This document shows, one piece after another, positions 1-7,597 of a stretch of DNA of 26,467 nt. Below the pieces are notes generated by a model. It ran no database searches. It had not been told where the DNA came from and saw nothing but the letters and a program-made list of their open reading frames with translations. Within the stretch, counting starts at the first letter, position 1. Every line of letters starts with the position of its first letter. The DNA is from an uncultured Lachnoanaerobaculum sp. (GTDB taxonomy: Bacteria > Bacillota > Clostridia > Lachnospirales > Lachnospiraceae). The translations under genes and the position numbers were made by a program. Location: assembly GCF_938015485.1 (NCBI RefSeq), contig NZ_CALLVU010000103.1, forward strand, positions 1-26,467. Reading direction: 5' to 3'.

Positions 1-85
1 ATAAAATTACTGCATATTATTTGATTGTAAAATATTTTGTCAGAAGATTTGATAAAATTATATTTGCTTTTATTTTTATTGTACT

Positions 86-226
86 TGTGTTAATATGAGT
101 GCATCAGAGAGATAAGGCAAGTGGGCACTGCAAAGGCGCAGGGTTTGTTTGCCTTTTTCATTTATCTGAGAGAAATATTTCTTTATGGAGCTCCTTGGTG
201 TAAATTCTTTAAAAAAGGTGGGAACA
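86..226 (+). promoter_or_regulatory. Structured leader of the urease operon
   Basis: The region ahead of ureI can fold. Bases 114-120 (AAGGCAA) pair with 149-155 (TTGCCTT), followed by a short T run. AGAT at 110-113 can extend the helix with ATCT at 164-167 across a bulge, and CTGC/GCAG forms a small inner hairpin around 128-141. A weak -10 (TAATAT, 91-96) would place the RNA start just before this structure, but I see no convincing -35 for it. TTGTCA (37-42) with TATATT (59-64) is an alternative promoter. The stem plus T run could be an attenuator or part of a riboswitch. I do not recognise a named RNA family, and the conserved bases of the NiCo and guanidine riboswitches were not seen. The real ureI start at 227 leaves room for this leader. 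Confidence 0.4.
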
Positions 227-745
227 ATGTTAGGAGTTATTTTACTGTATGTCGGTATGGTCCTTATGAGTAACGGATTTTATCGACTTGAAAAGATAAA
301 TGACAAGTCAAATGTGGTAATGAATATATTTACAGGCGGACTTGGACTTATCTTGAATTTAATCGCCATAGGTTACGGTGCGGTGACAGGTGCGGATGCA
401 AGCTGGTTTTATGCAAGTGCTACAGGACTTTTGTTTGCATTTACATATCTGTACACAGCCATAAATACCATATGGGATTTGGATCAGCGTCTATATGGGT
501 GGTTTAGCCTTTTTGTTGCTATAAATTCTATTCCTGCAGGTCTGCTTTGCTTTTATGGCTACGGTGGAAACTTTTTGTACGGAATTATATGGTGGCTATG
601 GGGTATTTTATGGCTTACAGCCTTTATAGAAATCAATTTGAAGAAAAATCTTGGGAACTTTGTTCCGTACCTTGCAATTTTTGAGGGAATTGTGACGGCT
701 TGGATTCCGGGATTTCTTATGTTGGTAGATAAGTGGCCAAAGTAG
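227..745 (+). CDS. ureI: Urea channel UreI (AmiS/UreI family), ungated type
   Basis: Inner-membrane channel that lets urea into the cell to feed the cytoplasmic urease. The 172-residue product has six hydrophobic segments and the family hallmarks: an MLGVILLYVG start, SNGFYRL, ATGLLFAFTYLY around the middle, WLTAFIE and EGIVTAWIP near the end. I chose ATG 227 because AAGGTGGG lies just upstream and the protein then begins exactly as known UreI proteins do; an in-frame ATG at 185 has no ribosome binding site and would add 14 unrelated residues. The first external loop is only a few residues (GAVTGADAS), where Helicobacter pylori has a long histidine-bearing loop. The whole protein has no histidine, the residue class that mediates acid gating in H. 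pylori. A pH-independent channel like that of S. salivarius is inferred. First gene of the operon, 13 bases before ureA. Confidence 0.93.
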   Translation: MLGVILLYVGMVLMSNGFYRLEKINDKSNVVMNIFTGGLGLILNLIAIGYGAVTGADASWFYASATGLLFAFTYLYTAINTIWDLDQRLYGWFSLFVAINSIPAGLLCFYGYGGNFLYGIIWWLWGILWLTAFIEINLKKNLGNFVPYLAIFEGIVTAWIPGFLMLVDKWPK

Positions 746-758
746 AAAGGAAGATGTT

Positions 759-1061
759 ATGCAGTTGACTGAACGTGAGCAGGAGAAGATGATTGTTAGT
801 CTTGCCGCTATGATTGCGCAAAGAAGAAAAGATAAGGGATTGAAGTTAAATCATCCTGAGAGTGTCGCAATTATCACAGATTATATTCTGGAAGGAGCAA
901 GAGAAGGTAAGAGTGTAGCGGATCTTATGAACGAAGGAGCAAAGGTACTTACCAGAGATGATGTAATGGAAGGTGTACCTGAGATGATTCATATGATTCA
1001 AGTAGAAGCAACATTTGTGGACGGTACAAAGCTTGTTACCATTCACGATCCGATTAGATAG
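759..1061 (+). CDS. ureA: Urease subunit gamma
   Basis: Smallest structural subunit of the nickel urease (urea + H2O to ammonia and carbamate), a cytoplasmic enzyme. The 100-residue product is full length for UreA and carries recognisable blocks: MQLTEREQEKM at the N terminus, LNHPESVAII near residue 30, the VLTRDDVMEGVPEMI block and the TLVTIHDPI-like C terminus. AGGAAG upstream of ATG 759 gives a clear ribosome binding site. Followed after 8 bases by ureB, so gamma, beta and alpha are separate polypeptides as in most bacteria, not fused as in Helicobacter or plants. Confidence 0.98.
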   Translation: MQLTEREQEKMIVSLAAMIAQRRKDKGLKLNHPESVAIITDYILEGAREGKSVADLMNEGAKVLTRDDVMEGVPEMIHMIQVEATFVDGTKLVTIHDPIR

Positions 1062-1069
1062 GAGTAGAT

Positions 1070-1387
1070 ATGATTCCGGGAGAGTATATTTTAAAAAAAG
1101 AGCCTGTTGATTACAATGTAGGTTATGAGGCGATTAAAATAAAAGTAAAAAATGTAGGTGACAGAGCGGTTCAGGTAGGCTCACATTTTCATTTTTATGA
1201 GGCAAATGAAGAAGGATTACAGTTCGACCGTGAAAAGGCATATGGCAAGAGGCTTGATATTGCGGCAGGTACGGCAATTCGTTTTGAGCCGGGCGAGGAA
1301 AGAGAAGTATCTTTGATTGACTTCGGCGGAAAGAGAAGGATATTCGGTTTTAACAATAAGGTTAATGATTATTTAGATAGGAAATAG
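1070..1387 (+). CDS. ureB: Urease subunit beta
   Basis: Second structural subunit of urease, which packs between the gamma and alpha subunits. The 105-residue product starts MIPGEY and has the diagnostic GSHFHFYEAN, FDREKAYGKRLDI, FEPGEEREV and GGKRRIFGFN blocks, all intact and in order. Length is usual for the family. GGAG lies just upstream of ATG 1070. It is flanked by ureA and ureC with 8- and 13-base gaps, so one transcript and matched stoichiometry are expected. Confidence 0.98.
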   Translation: MIPGEYILKKEPVDYNVGYEAIKIKVKNVGDRAVQVGSHFHFYEANEEGLQFDREKAYGKRLDIAAGTAIRFEPGEEREVSLIDFGGKRRIFGFNNKVNDYLDRK

Positions 1388-1400
1388 TAAGGAGATACAT

Positions 1401-3122
1401 ATGAGTTTTAAAATGGATCGAAAAGCCTATGCTTCACTGTACGGACCTACTGTAGGAGACAGTGTAAGACTGGGTGATACCAATCTTTTTGCCTGCATTG
1501 AAAAAGATTATACTGTATACGGACAGGAGAGCATCTTCGGAGGCGGTAAGGTACTTAGAGACGGAATGGGTGTCAATGCCACAGAGACAAGAAGAGATAA
1601 TCCGAAGGTAGCGGATACTATTATCTCAGGTATCACTATAATTGATTATACCGGAGTTTATAAGGCTGATATCGGTATTCGTGACGGAAAGATTTTGGCT
1701 ATAGGTAAGGGCGGAAACCCTGACAATATGGATAATATAGATTTTGTTGTAGGTGCTTCTACAGAGGCTATTGCAGGTGAGGGACTTATAGTAACCGCAG
1801 GAGGTATTGACCTTCATGTTCACTATATTTCACCGGGACTTGCTCATGCGGCACTTGACAACGGTATTACAACACTTTTCGGCGGAGGAACAGGACCTGC
1901 CGACGGTACAAACTCCGCGACCACAACACCGGGTGCGTTCCATATAGCAAGAATGTTGCAGGCAACAGATAATGAACCTTTAAACTTCGGATTTATGGCA
2001 AAGGGAAACGGTGCGGTAGTTGATACTGTAGGTGAGCAGATAGAAGCAGGTGCTGCAGCTATAAAGACTCATGAGGACTGGGGTGCTACAGCGGCAGCTA
2101 TCGACAATGCGCTGAAGGCTGCGGACAAATATGATGTACAGCTTGCTGTACATACCGACTCTTTAAATGAGGGAGGCTTTGTAAACAATACTATCAATGC
2201 TTTTGCAGGTCGTACGGTTCATGCATTCCACTCGGAGGGTGCAGGCGGCGGACATGCTCCTGATATTATGGTGGTAACAGGACAAAATAACGTGCTTTCA
2301 TCTTCAACAAACCCTACAGACCCATATACTACAAATGTTGTGGACGAGCTTTTTGATATGACCATGGTTTGTCACCATCTGGACCCTAAGGTTCCTGAGG
2401 ATGTTGCATTTGCAGAGTCACGTGTAAGAAAGCAGACTATTGCGGCTGAGGATGTACTTCAGGATATGGGTGCAATCAGCGTAATGACAAGTGATGCTAT
2501 GGCAATGGGACGTGTAGGCGAGGTTGCTATGAGATGTTGGCAGCTTGCAGACAAGATGAAGATGCAAAGAGGACCGCTTGCAGGAGACAGCGAGTACAAT
2601 GACAACAACCGTATCAAGAGATATGTAGCAAAGTACACAATCAATCCTGCTATTGTAAACGGTATTTCAGAGTATATCGGTTCTGTAGAAGTCGGAAAGT
2701 ATGCCGATCTTGTTATCTGGGAGCCTTCAAGATTCGGTACAAAGCCTAAGATGGTTTTAAAGGCCGGAGTTATCAGCTACGGTATAATGGGTGACGCTTC
2801 ATCTTCACTTCCTACTCCTGAGCCTAGACTTATGAAGGATCTTTACGGAGGTTTGGGTAAATCTTGCGGAAAGTCAAATATCGCCTTTGTATCGGCTTAT
2901 GCATATGAGCACGGTATTAAGGAAAAACTTGGACTTGATAAGATTGTACTTCCTGTAAAGAACACCAGAAATCTTACAAAGAGAGACATGAAATGGAATG
3001 ATTATACTCCTAAGACTATCAAGATTGATCCACAGAGCTTCGTGGTTTCTATTGACGGTGAGGAGATTTCTTGTGAGCCGGTAGAGAGAATTTCTTTGGC
3101 TCAGAGATATTATTTATTCTAA
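1401..3122 (+). CDS. ureC: Urease subunit alpha, catalytic, nickel-binding
   Basis: Catalytic subunit with the two-nickel active site. All active-site residues known from the Klebsiella enzyme are present at a constant offset of +5: His139 and His141, the carbamylated lysine Lys222, His224, His251, His277, the flap residues Cys324 and His325, and Asp365. The flap block (MVCHHLDPKVPEDV) and the MTSDAMAMGR block are intact. Length (573) is typical (566-573). Small departure: the first metal motif reads GGIDLHVHYI where most ureases have T or S before the first His and F after the second. GGAG upstream of ATG 1401 supports the start. Activity depends on ureE-F-G-D downstream and on nickel import. 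Confidence 0.99.
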   Translation: MSFKMDRKAYASLYGPTVGDSVRLGDTNLFACIEKDYTVYGQESIFGGGKVLRDGMGVNATETRRDNPKVADTIISGITIIDYTGVYKADIGIRDGKILAIGKGGNPDNMDNIDFVVGASTEAIAGEGLIVTAGGIDLHVHYISPGLAHAALDNGITTLFGGGTGPADGTNSATTTPGAFHIARMLQATDNEPLNFGFMAKGNGAVVDTVGEQIEAGAAAIKTHEDWGATAAAIDNALKAADKYDVQLAVHTDSLNEGGFVNNTINAFAGRTVHAFHSEGAGGGHAPDIMVVTGQNNVLSSSTNPTDPYTTNVVDELFDMTMVCHHLDPKVPEDVAFAESRVRKQTIAAEDVLQDMGAISVMTSDAMAMGRVGEVAMRCWQLADKMKMQRGPLAGDSEYNDNNRIKRYVAKYTINPAIVNGISEYIGSVEVGKYADLVIWEPSRFGTKPKMVLKAGVISYGIMGDASSSLPTPEPRLMKDLYGGLGKSCGKSNIAFVSAYAYEHGIKEKLGLDKIVLPVKNTRNLTKRDMKWNDYTPKTIKIDPQSFVVSIDGEEISCEPVERISLAQRYYLF

Positions 3123-3134
3123 GATAATTTATTA

Positions 3135-3183
3135 CTTTGGAGAGTAGACAAAAAAGCATTCACTTTTTCTACTCTCCTTTGTT
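3135..3183 (+). terminator. Hairpin between ureC and ureE (internal attenuator)
   Basis: Perfect 10-bp inverted repeat GGAGAGTAGA (3139-3148) / TCTACTCTCC (3168-3177), with further A/T pairing inside the loop (A run near 3150-3155, T run near 3164-3167), followed by TTTGTT. It sits in the only sizeable gap (76 bases) of the operon, between the structural subunits and the accessory genes. It probably acts as a partial terminator or 3' RNA stabiliser that lowers expression of the chaperone and nickel genes relative to ureABC. The short T run argues for partial rather than full termination. Confidence 0.6.
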
Positions 3184-3198
3184 ATAAAAGGGGTATAT

Positions 3199-3639
3199 AT
3201 GATTTTTACAAAGATAGACGGAAATATAAAGGAAAGAGAAGACCTTGGACATGTACATGTAGAGACCGCAATGGTAAAAAGCGACGACCTTGCAAAGAGT
3301 ATTCTGCGTGTAAAAAGTGACCACCACAATGAATACGGTATCAGACTTGAAGAGGGAAAACTTGAAAACGGCTCCTTCTTTTTTATAGATGACCACCATG
3401 TATTGGTACTGAATGTCATTCCTGAAGAGATGATAGTCATCACTCCTAAGGATATGGATGACTGCGGTATCATTGCACATATGCTTGGAAATATGCATAA
3501 GCCAATCAAGGTAAAGGATGGAAAGATTTCGCTGCTTTATGACCCTGTGGTTGCAAAGAATCTTGAGAAGTCCAATGTAGAGTTTAAGGTGGAAGAAATT
3601 CAGCTTGAAGAATCTCTTCGATATGTTGATTTGTCATGA
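3199..3639 (+). CDS. ureE: Urease accessory protein UreE (nickel metallochaperone)
   Basis: Carries nickel to the UreG-UreF-UreD complex that loads apo-urease. The 146-residue product has the two-domain UreE layout: an N-terminal beta domain (to about residue 70) and a ferredoxin-like C-terminal domain with the conserved GNMHKP block, whose His100 corresponds to the interface nickel ligand. The histidine-rich tail of some UreE proteins is absent; the C terminus ends RYVDLS, so a nickel-storage role is unlikely. AAAGGGG upstream of ATG 3199 is a good ribosome binding site. It overlaps ureF by 4 bases (ATGA), suggesting translational coupling. Confidence 0.95.
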   Translation: MIFTKIDGNIKEREDLGHVHVETAMVKSDDLAKSILRVKSDHHNEYGIRLEEGKLENGSFFFIDDHHVLVLNVIPEEMIVITPKDMDDCGIIAHMLGNMHKPIKVKDGKISLLYDPVVAKNLEKSNVEFKVEEIQLEESLRYVDLS

Positions 3640-4349
3640 ACAAAAGTGAATTAAATATTGATAAACTAAGCCTTTTGGAAGTATTTCAGGTATGTGACTC
3701 CACATTTCCTATCGGTACTTTCAACCATTCTTTCGGAATGGAAAATTATCTTAGTGACAGAAGAATAAAAAAAGCACCTGAGTTTGAAATCTGGTTTAAG
3801 AACTATTTTGACAATCAGTTTAAGTACAGTGAAGGTTTGCTTATTTTATTATGTATGCAGGCACTTAAAGCGGGTGATTTTGAAAAAATCTGTAAGTATG
3901 ATAAGATTATCACCATGTCAACACTTGCAACGGAAACCAGAAACGGTACAAAGCTTATTGCAAAGCAGATGATAAGGCTTCTTAAGGGAATGTACGGCGA
4001 TATAAAAATGCTTGTCAGATATGAAGAAGAGATAAAGAAAAAAGAGTGTTTCGGCAGCCCTGCAATTGTATTTTCCATGTTTGCATTTGAAAAGGGGATA
4101 GATGTTGAAGATGCCTTTATTCTTTACGGCTACAGCATTGCCTCCACTATGGTTCAAAATGCGGTCCGTGCAATTCCGCTGGGACAGATGGAAGGACAGA
4201 TTATTTTACATAATATCAGTGAGAGACTTTTTTCTATATATGAGAAGATTAAGGACTTGGATGAGGAGTATCTGGGCGCAAGTATGATAGGTATAGAGCT
4301 TGCTCAGATCAGACATGAGAGCCAGGAGTCAAGGCTTTTTATGTCGTAG
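3636..4349 (+). CDS. ureF: Urease accessory protein UreF
   Basis: All-helical chaperone that joins UreD and UreG in the complex that delivers nickel and CO2 to the active site. The product (237 residues) shows the family's early CDSTFPIGTFNHSFGME block (UreF proteins usually read D-S-xFP-x-G-x-F-x-HS-x-G-E), a central region with ETRNGTKL, and the later ASTMVQNAVRAIPLGQ block. Length is normal. Its start codon overlaps the ureE stop (ATGA). It ends 14 bases before ureG. The order E-F-G-D is conserved in many Gram-positive urease operons. Confidence 0.95.
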   Translation: MNKSELNIDKLSLLEVFQVCDSTFPIGTFNHSFGMENYLSDRRIKKAPEFEIWFKNYFDNQFKYSEGLLILLCMQALKAGDFEKICKYDKIITMSTLATETRNGTKLIAKQMIRLLKGMYGDIKMLVRYEEEIKKKECFGSPAIVFSMFAFEKGIDVEDAFILYGYSIASTMVQNAVRAIPLGQMEGQIILHNISERLFSIYEKIKDLDEEYLGASMIGIELAQIRHESQESRLFMS

Positions 4350-4363
4350 CAGAAAGGTAAATT

Positions 4364-4978
4364 ATGAAGAGAGCGATTCGTATAGGTGTCGGAGGACCGG
4401 TAGGTTCGGGAAAGACACTTTTGATAGAGAGACTTACTCGCCATATGGCGAATGACTACAGCATTGCTGTAATTACAAATGATATTTATACAAAGGAAGA
4501 TGCACAGTTTATGGTGGCAAATTCCGTACTGCCTGAGGATAGAATAATAGGTGTGGAAACAGGCGGTTGCCCACATACGGCTATCAGAGAAGATGCTTCT
4601 ATGAATCTGGCGGCTATTGATGAGCTTGAAGAGAGATTTCCGGGAGAACTTGACCTTATTTTCTTAGAGAGCGGCGGTGATAATCTGGCGGCTACATTCA
4701 GCCCTGAGCTTGTTGATTTTTCAATATATATCATTGATGTGGCTGAGGGAGAGAAGATTCCAAGGAAAGCCGGACAGGGAATGATAAAGTCCGATCTTTT
4801 TATTATCAACAAGATTGACCTTGCGCCATATGTCGGAGCGGATCTTAACAGAATGAAGACGGACTCCGAAAAATTCCGTGAGAGCGGAACTTTCCTTTTC
4901 ACAAATCTAAAGACTGATGAAGGCTTGTCAGGTGTTATTGATTGGATAAAAAAAGATGTTTTACTGGAAGGGTTATAA
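4364..4978 (+). CDS. ureG: Urease accessory GTPase UreG
   Basis: SIMIBI-class GTPase that drives nickel insertion into urease. The 204-residue product has a P-loop GPVGSGKT at residues 11-18, the nickel-binding Cys69-Pro70-His71 motif in GVETGGCPHTAIRED, FLESGGDNL as the switch II region, and NKIDLAPYVG as the guanine-specificity motif. No histidine-rich N terminus is present. AAAGG precedes ATG 4364. It is directly abutted by ureD, whose ATG follows the ureG stop with no gap. Confidence 0.98.
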   Translation: MKRAIRIGVGGPVGSGKTLLIERLTRHMANDYSIAVITNDIYTKEDAQFMVANSVLPEDRIIGVETGGCPHTAIREDASMNLAAIDELEERFPGELDLIFLESGGDNLAATFSPELVDFSIYIIDVAEGEKIPRKAGQGMIKSDLFIINKIDLAPYVGADLNRMKTDSEKFRESGTFLFTNLKTDEGLSGVIDWIKKDVLLEGL

Positions 4979-5812
4979 ATGAACAGATCCTATGACGGAG
5001 TAAGTGATATCGCCTTTGAAAAGCGCGGCGACAGGACGGTTCTTACCAATCGCTATAGAAGCGGTAACTCAAGGATTTCCGCACTGATTCCAACTGAAGA
5101 TGATACTCCTTTGTATTTTTTGGTGGCTACCGGCGGAGGATTTATAGAGGGCGAAAAATATTATAATATTGCAACTCTTGAAAAGGATGCTCATGCCATA
5201 TTGACCACTCAGACACCTAATTATATATACAAATGTCCAAACGGTAAAACCACATCTCAGTTAAATGAGGTAGTGGTAAAGGAAGATGCCTTTCTTGAGT
5301 ACTATATTGATGAGGTTATTCCATATGAGGATGCCATATATTATCAAAAGACATTTGCAGATATAAAAAAGGGAGGAAGTCTTATATTGACAGACGGATT
5401 GACTGCAGGCTGGTCAAAGAGCGATACACCTTTTTTGTACAATAAAGTGGATTTAAAGACAAAGATTTTATATGATAATGAGCTTGTGTTCAATGATTAT
5501 CTGATAGTAGCTCCGCGAGAAGAGGATATGAGCGAGCTTGGTCTTTTTGAGGGCTACACCAATTTCAATTCGGTTGTAATCATTGATGAAAATTTTTGTA
5601 CAGATTGGATAAAAAGAAGTAAAGAGGCGCTTAATACAAAAGAGTTTGAAGGAATCTACGGTATCACCGCCTTGGAAAAATATGGTTTTGTGCTTCGAAT
5701 TTTGGGCAGGAGCAGCCACAACAATCTTGGGATTATGTGGGACTTTATAAACTTTTATCGTGAAGAGATAAGAGGATTGAAACATTTGGAACTTAGAAAA
5801 AATCAAAGATAG
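4979..5812 (+). CDS. ureD: Urease accessory protein UreD (UreH)
   Basis: Scaffold chaperone that binds apo-urease and provides the channel for nickel passage. The 277-residue product has the typical YFLVATGGGFIEGEKY block (many UreD proteins: G-G-x-x-x-GD), TTQTPNYIYKC (usually TTQ-x-x-x-K-V/I-Y) and LTDGLTAGWS (usually D-x-x-x-x-GR). The second-domain motifs are looser than in proteobacterial UreD, as is common for Firmicutes. ATG 4979 starts immediately after the ureG TAA; GAAGGG inside the end of ureG is the ribosome binding site. This completes a full four-protein maturation set. Confidence 0.94.
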   Translation: MNRSYDGVSDIAFEKRGDRTVLTNRYRSGNSRISALIPTEDDTPLYFLVATGGGFIEGEKYYNIATLEKDAHAILTTQTPNYIYKCPNGKTTSQLNEVVVKEDAFLEYYIDEVIPYEDAIYYQKTFADIKKGGSLILTDGLTAGWSKSDTPFLYNKVDLKTKILYDNELVFNDYLIVAPREEDMSELGLFEGYTNFNSVVIIDENFCTDWIKRSKEALNTKEFEGIYGITALEKYGFVLRILGRSSHNNLGIMWDFINFYREEIRGLKHLELRKNQR

Positions 5813-5823
5813 ATCGGAGAAAT

Positions 5824-6816
5824 ATGCATATACCTGATAATTATCTGGGACCGGCTACCTGTGCGGCTTTAAGTGTAGTATCATTGCCGCCTTTGGCTGT
5901 GTCCGTATCTAAAGTGAGACTTGAGCTTAAGGAAAACAGAGAGCTTGCGCCTATGCTTGGAGTGGGTGCTTCGCTTTCATTTCTTATGATGATGTTTAAT
6001 GTACCTATACCGGGAGGTACAACCGCACATGCTATCGGAGGTGTGCTTTTAGCTGTATTGATGGGACCTTATGCCGCAAGCCTTTGTGTAAGTGTGGCAC
6101 TTATACTGCAAGCCTTTTTATTCGGTGACGGCGGAATACTCTCGCTTGGTGCCAATATCTTCAATATGGCAATCCTTATGCCTTTTAGCGGATACGCAAT
6201 CTATGATTTTTTCAGAAAAAGAGGGCATAGCTATATCGGAGCGGGAGCAGGTGCATTCATCGGTATCAATATAGCGGCATTCTTTACCGCAATAGAGCTT
6301 GGTATACAGCCGATAATAGCAGCAAGTAACGGATTGCCTCTGTATAATCCGTATCCGCTCTCGGTTACAATACCTGCAATGCTTATTCCGCATATGGCGA
6401 TAGCAGGTTGTGTGGAAGTATTTTTCACCGTGGTAATTTATCGCTTTGTAAATATTGCCTCTCCGGATGCAATATATAATGAAAAGAGTGTAAGTAAGAG
6501 CCTGATAGGAAAGCTCTACGGACTGATACTTTTTCTTGTAATTATCACACCTATAGGACTTATCGCATCAGGAACGGCATTCGGAGAATGGTCGGGAGAG
6601 GAGTTGCTTGAGAAGCTTCAATCTGCAAATACAATGGCTGCATTGCCTACAGGAATGGAGAACGGAATCTCATTTAACTCATTATTTACAGACTATGAGA
6701 TACCGGGTATAAATGTAGGTATCGGATATGTGCTCAGTGCGGTGACGGCGGTACTTTTATTTTTTATAGTTGCAAAACTGATAGGAAGTATGTATGACAA
6801 ATCAGACATTGCCTGA
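5824..6816 (+). CDS. nikM: ECF nickel transporter substrate-binding component (NikM/UreM, CbiM family, with fused C-terminal NikN-like part)
   Basis: Membrane S-component that binds Ni2+ (or Co2+) and hands it through the ECF module. The product begins MHIPDNYLGP: in CbiM/NikM proteins the free N-terminal Met1, His2 and a histidine in the TAHAIGG block (His69 here) form the metal site. Several hydrophobic segments follow. The 330-residue length exceeds plain CbiM (about 220-250) because of a C-terminal extension with an external loop (about 260-300, containing PTGMENG and DYEIPG) and a last membrane span near 305-325, matching fused NikMN proteins. Nickel is preferred because the gene is inside a urease operon. 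GGAG precedes the start; it overlaps nikQ by 23 bases. Confidence 0.92.
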   Translation: MHIPDNYLGPATCAALSVVSLPPLAVSVSKVRLELKENRELAPMLGVGASLSFLMMMFNVPIPGGTTAHAIGGVLLAVLMGPYAASLCVSVALILQAFLFGDGGILSLGANIFNMAILMPFSGYAIYDFFRKRGHSYIGAGAGAFIGINIAAFFTAIELGIQPIIAASNGLPLYNPYPLSVTIPAMLIPHMAIAGCVEVFFTVVIYRFVNIASPDAIYNEKSVSKSLIGKLYGLILFLVIITPIGLIASGTAFGEWSGEELLEKLQSANTMAALPTGMENGISFNSLFTDYEIPGINVGIGYVLSAVTAVLLFFIVAKLIGSMYDKSDIA

Positions 6817-7597
6817 TTGGATGATGAGAGAAGAAATAACAGAAGACAGATTTGAAGTTAAAAACAGTTTTCTTCAAAGAAATCTCTCAACTGTTATTTC
6901 TCTTTTATCATATTTAAAGATTGAAGACAGAAAGAAATATAACGACAGTCCGGTTATAAGAATATGTGAATTACTTATATTGCTTGTACTTATCTATAAC
7001 AGTAAAAGCATAGTGTTTTTGTGGACTGTCGGAATCTTTTTCTTGGCTGAGATTGCATTTTTTGGCGGTAGAGAAATAAGGTCTATTGTAAGAAAACTTA
7101 TAAGGTTTATTATTTTTACCGCTGTTATTTTATTGCCGAGCTATTTGCTTCATCCGAGTATTCATCCGGCTTTTTTTCTTATAAGAACCGTGCTTTTGCT
7201 CTTAAACCTCTCGGTATTTTTGACAAAGACCTCATGGAGTGATTTTATAGAAGGACTTAGAGGTCTATATCTTCCTGAGGAGATAGTTATGATATTTGAT
7301 ATAGCAATCAAATATTTTTATATTCTCGGGAATCATATAAGGAATATACTCTATGCTGTCAGGATAAGAAGTGTGGGAGGTGGAGTTTCAAAAAAACTTA
7401 CAGGTGCAATCTTAGGTCAGGTATATCTTATAAGCAAGGAGCATATGAAGAGCCTTTATGAGGCTATGCTGCTTAGAGGATACGGGAATAAGGTCAAGGT
7501 CAGTAAAAGTTTGAAGGTAAATAAATCCGACATCTTGCATATAGGGGTTTGTATATTGTTTATAGTTTTATTTTTTATATTGAAAGGACAAATATGA
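6794..7597 (+). CDS. nikQ: ECF nickel transporter transmembrane component (NikQ/UreQ, CbiQ family)
   Basis: T-component that couples the ATPase to the metal-binding S-component. The 267-residue product has about four to five hydrophobic spans between residues 55 and 145, and the two short coupling motifs of this family: AVRIRSVG (residues 188-195, degenerate) and AMLLRGYG (224-231, canonical A-x-x-x-RG-x-G). A last hydrophobic helix lies at the C terminus. AGGAAG lies upstream of ATG 6794, inside the end of nikM, and its stop overlaps the nikO start (ATGA). Tight overlaps on both sides point to coupled translation. Confidence 0.92.
   Translation: MTNQTLPDWMMREEITEDRFEVKNSFLQRNLSTVISLLSYLKIEDRKKYNDSPVIRICELLILLVLIYNSKSIVFLWTVGIFFLAEIAFFGGREIRSIVRKLIRFIIFTAVILLPSYLLHPSIHPAFFLIRTVLLLLNLSVFLTKTSWSDFIEGLRGLYLPEEIVMIFDIAIKYFYILGNHIRNILYAVRIRSVGGGVSKKLTGAILGQVYLISKEHMKSLYEAMLLRGYGNKVKVSKSLKVNKSDILHIGVCILFIVLFFILKGQI

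Noticed and set aside
185..226. Upstream start for ureI at ATG 185
   Set aside because: No ribosome binding site; the extra 14 residues do not match the family, whereas ATG 227 has AAGGTGGG upstream and gives the canonical N terminus.
86..226. NiCo or guanidine riboswitch before ureI
   Set aside because: I could not find the conserved bases of these classes. Only an unnamed structured leader is supported.
3132..3509. Two overlapping - strand open frames over ureE
   Set aside because: They run through ureE in other frames, have low-complexity serine/phenylalanine-rich translations and no ribosome binding site; ureE is certain.
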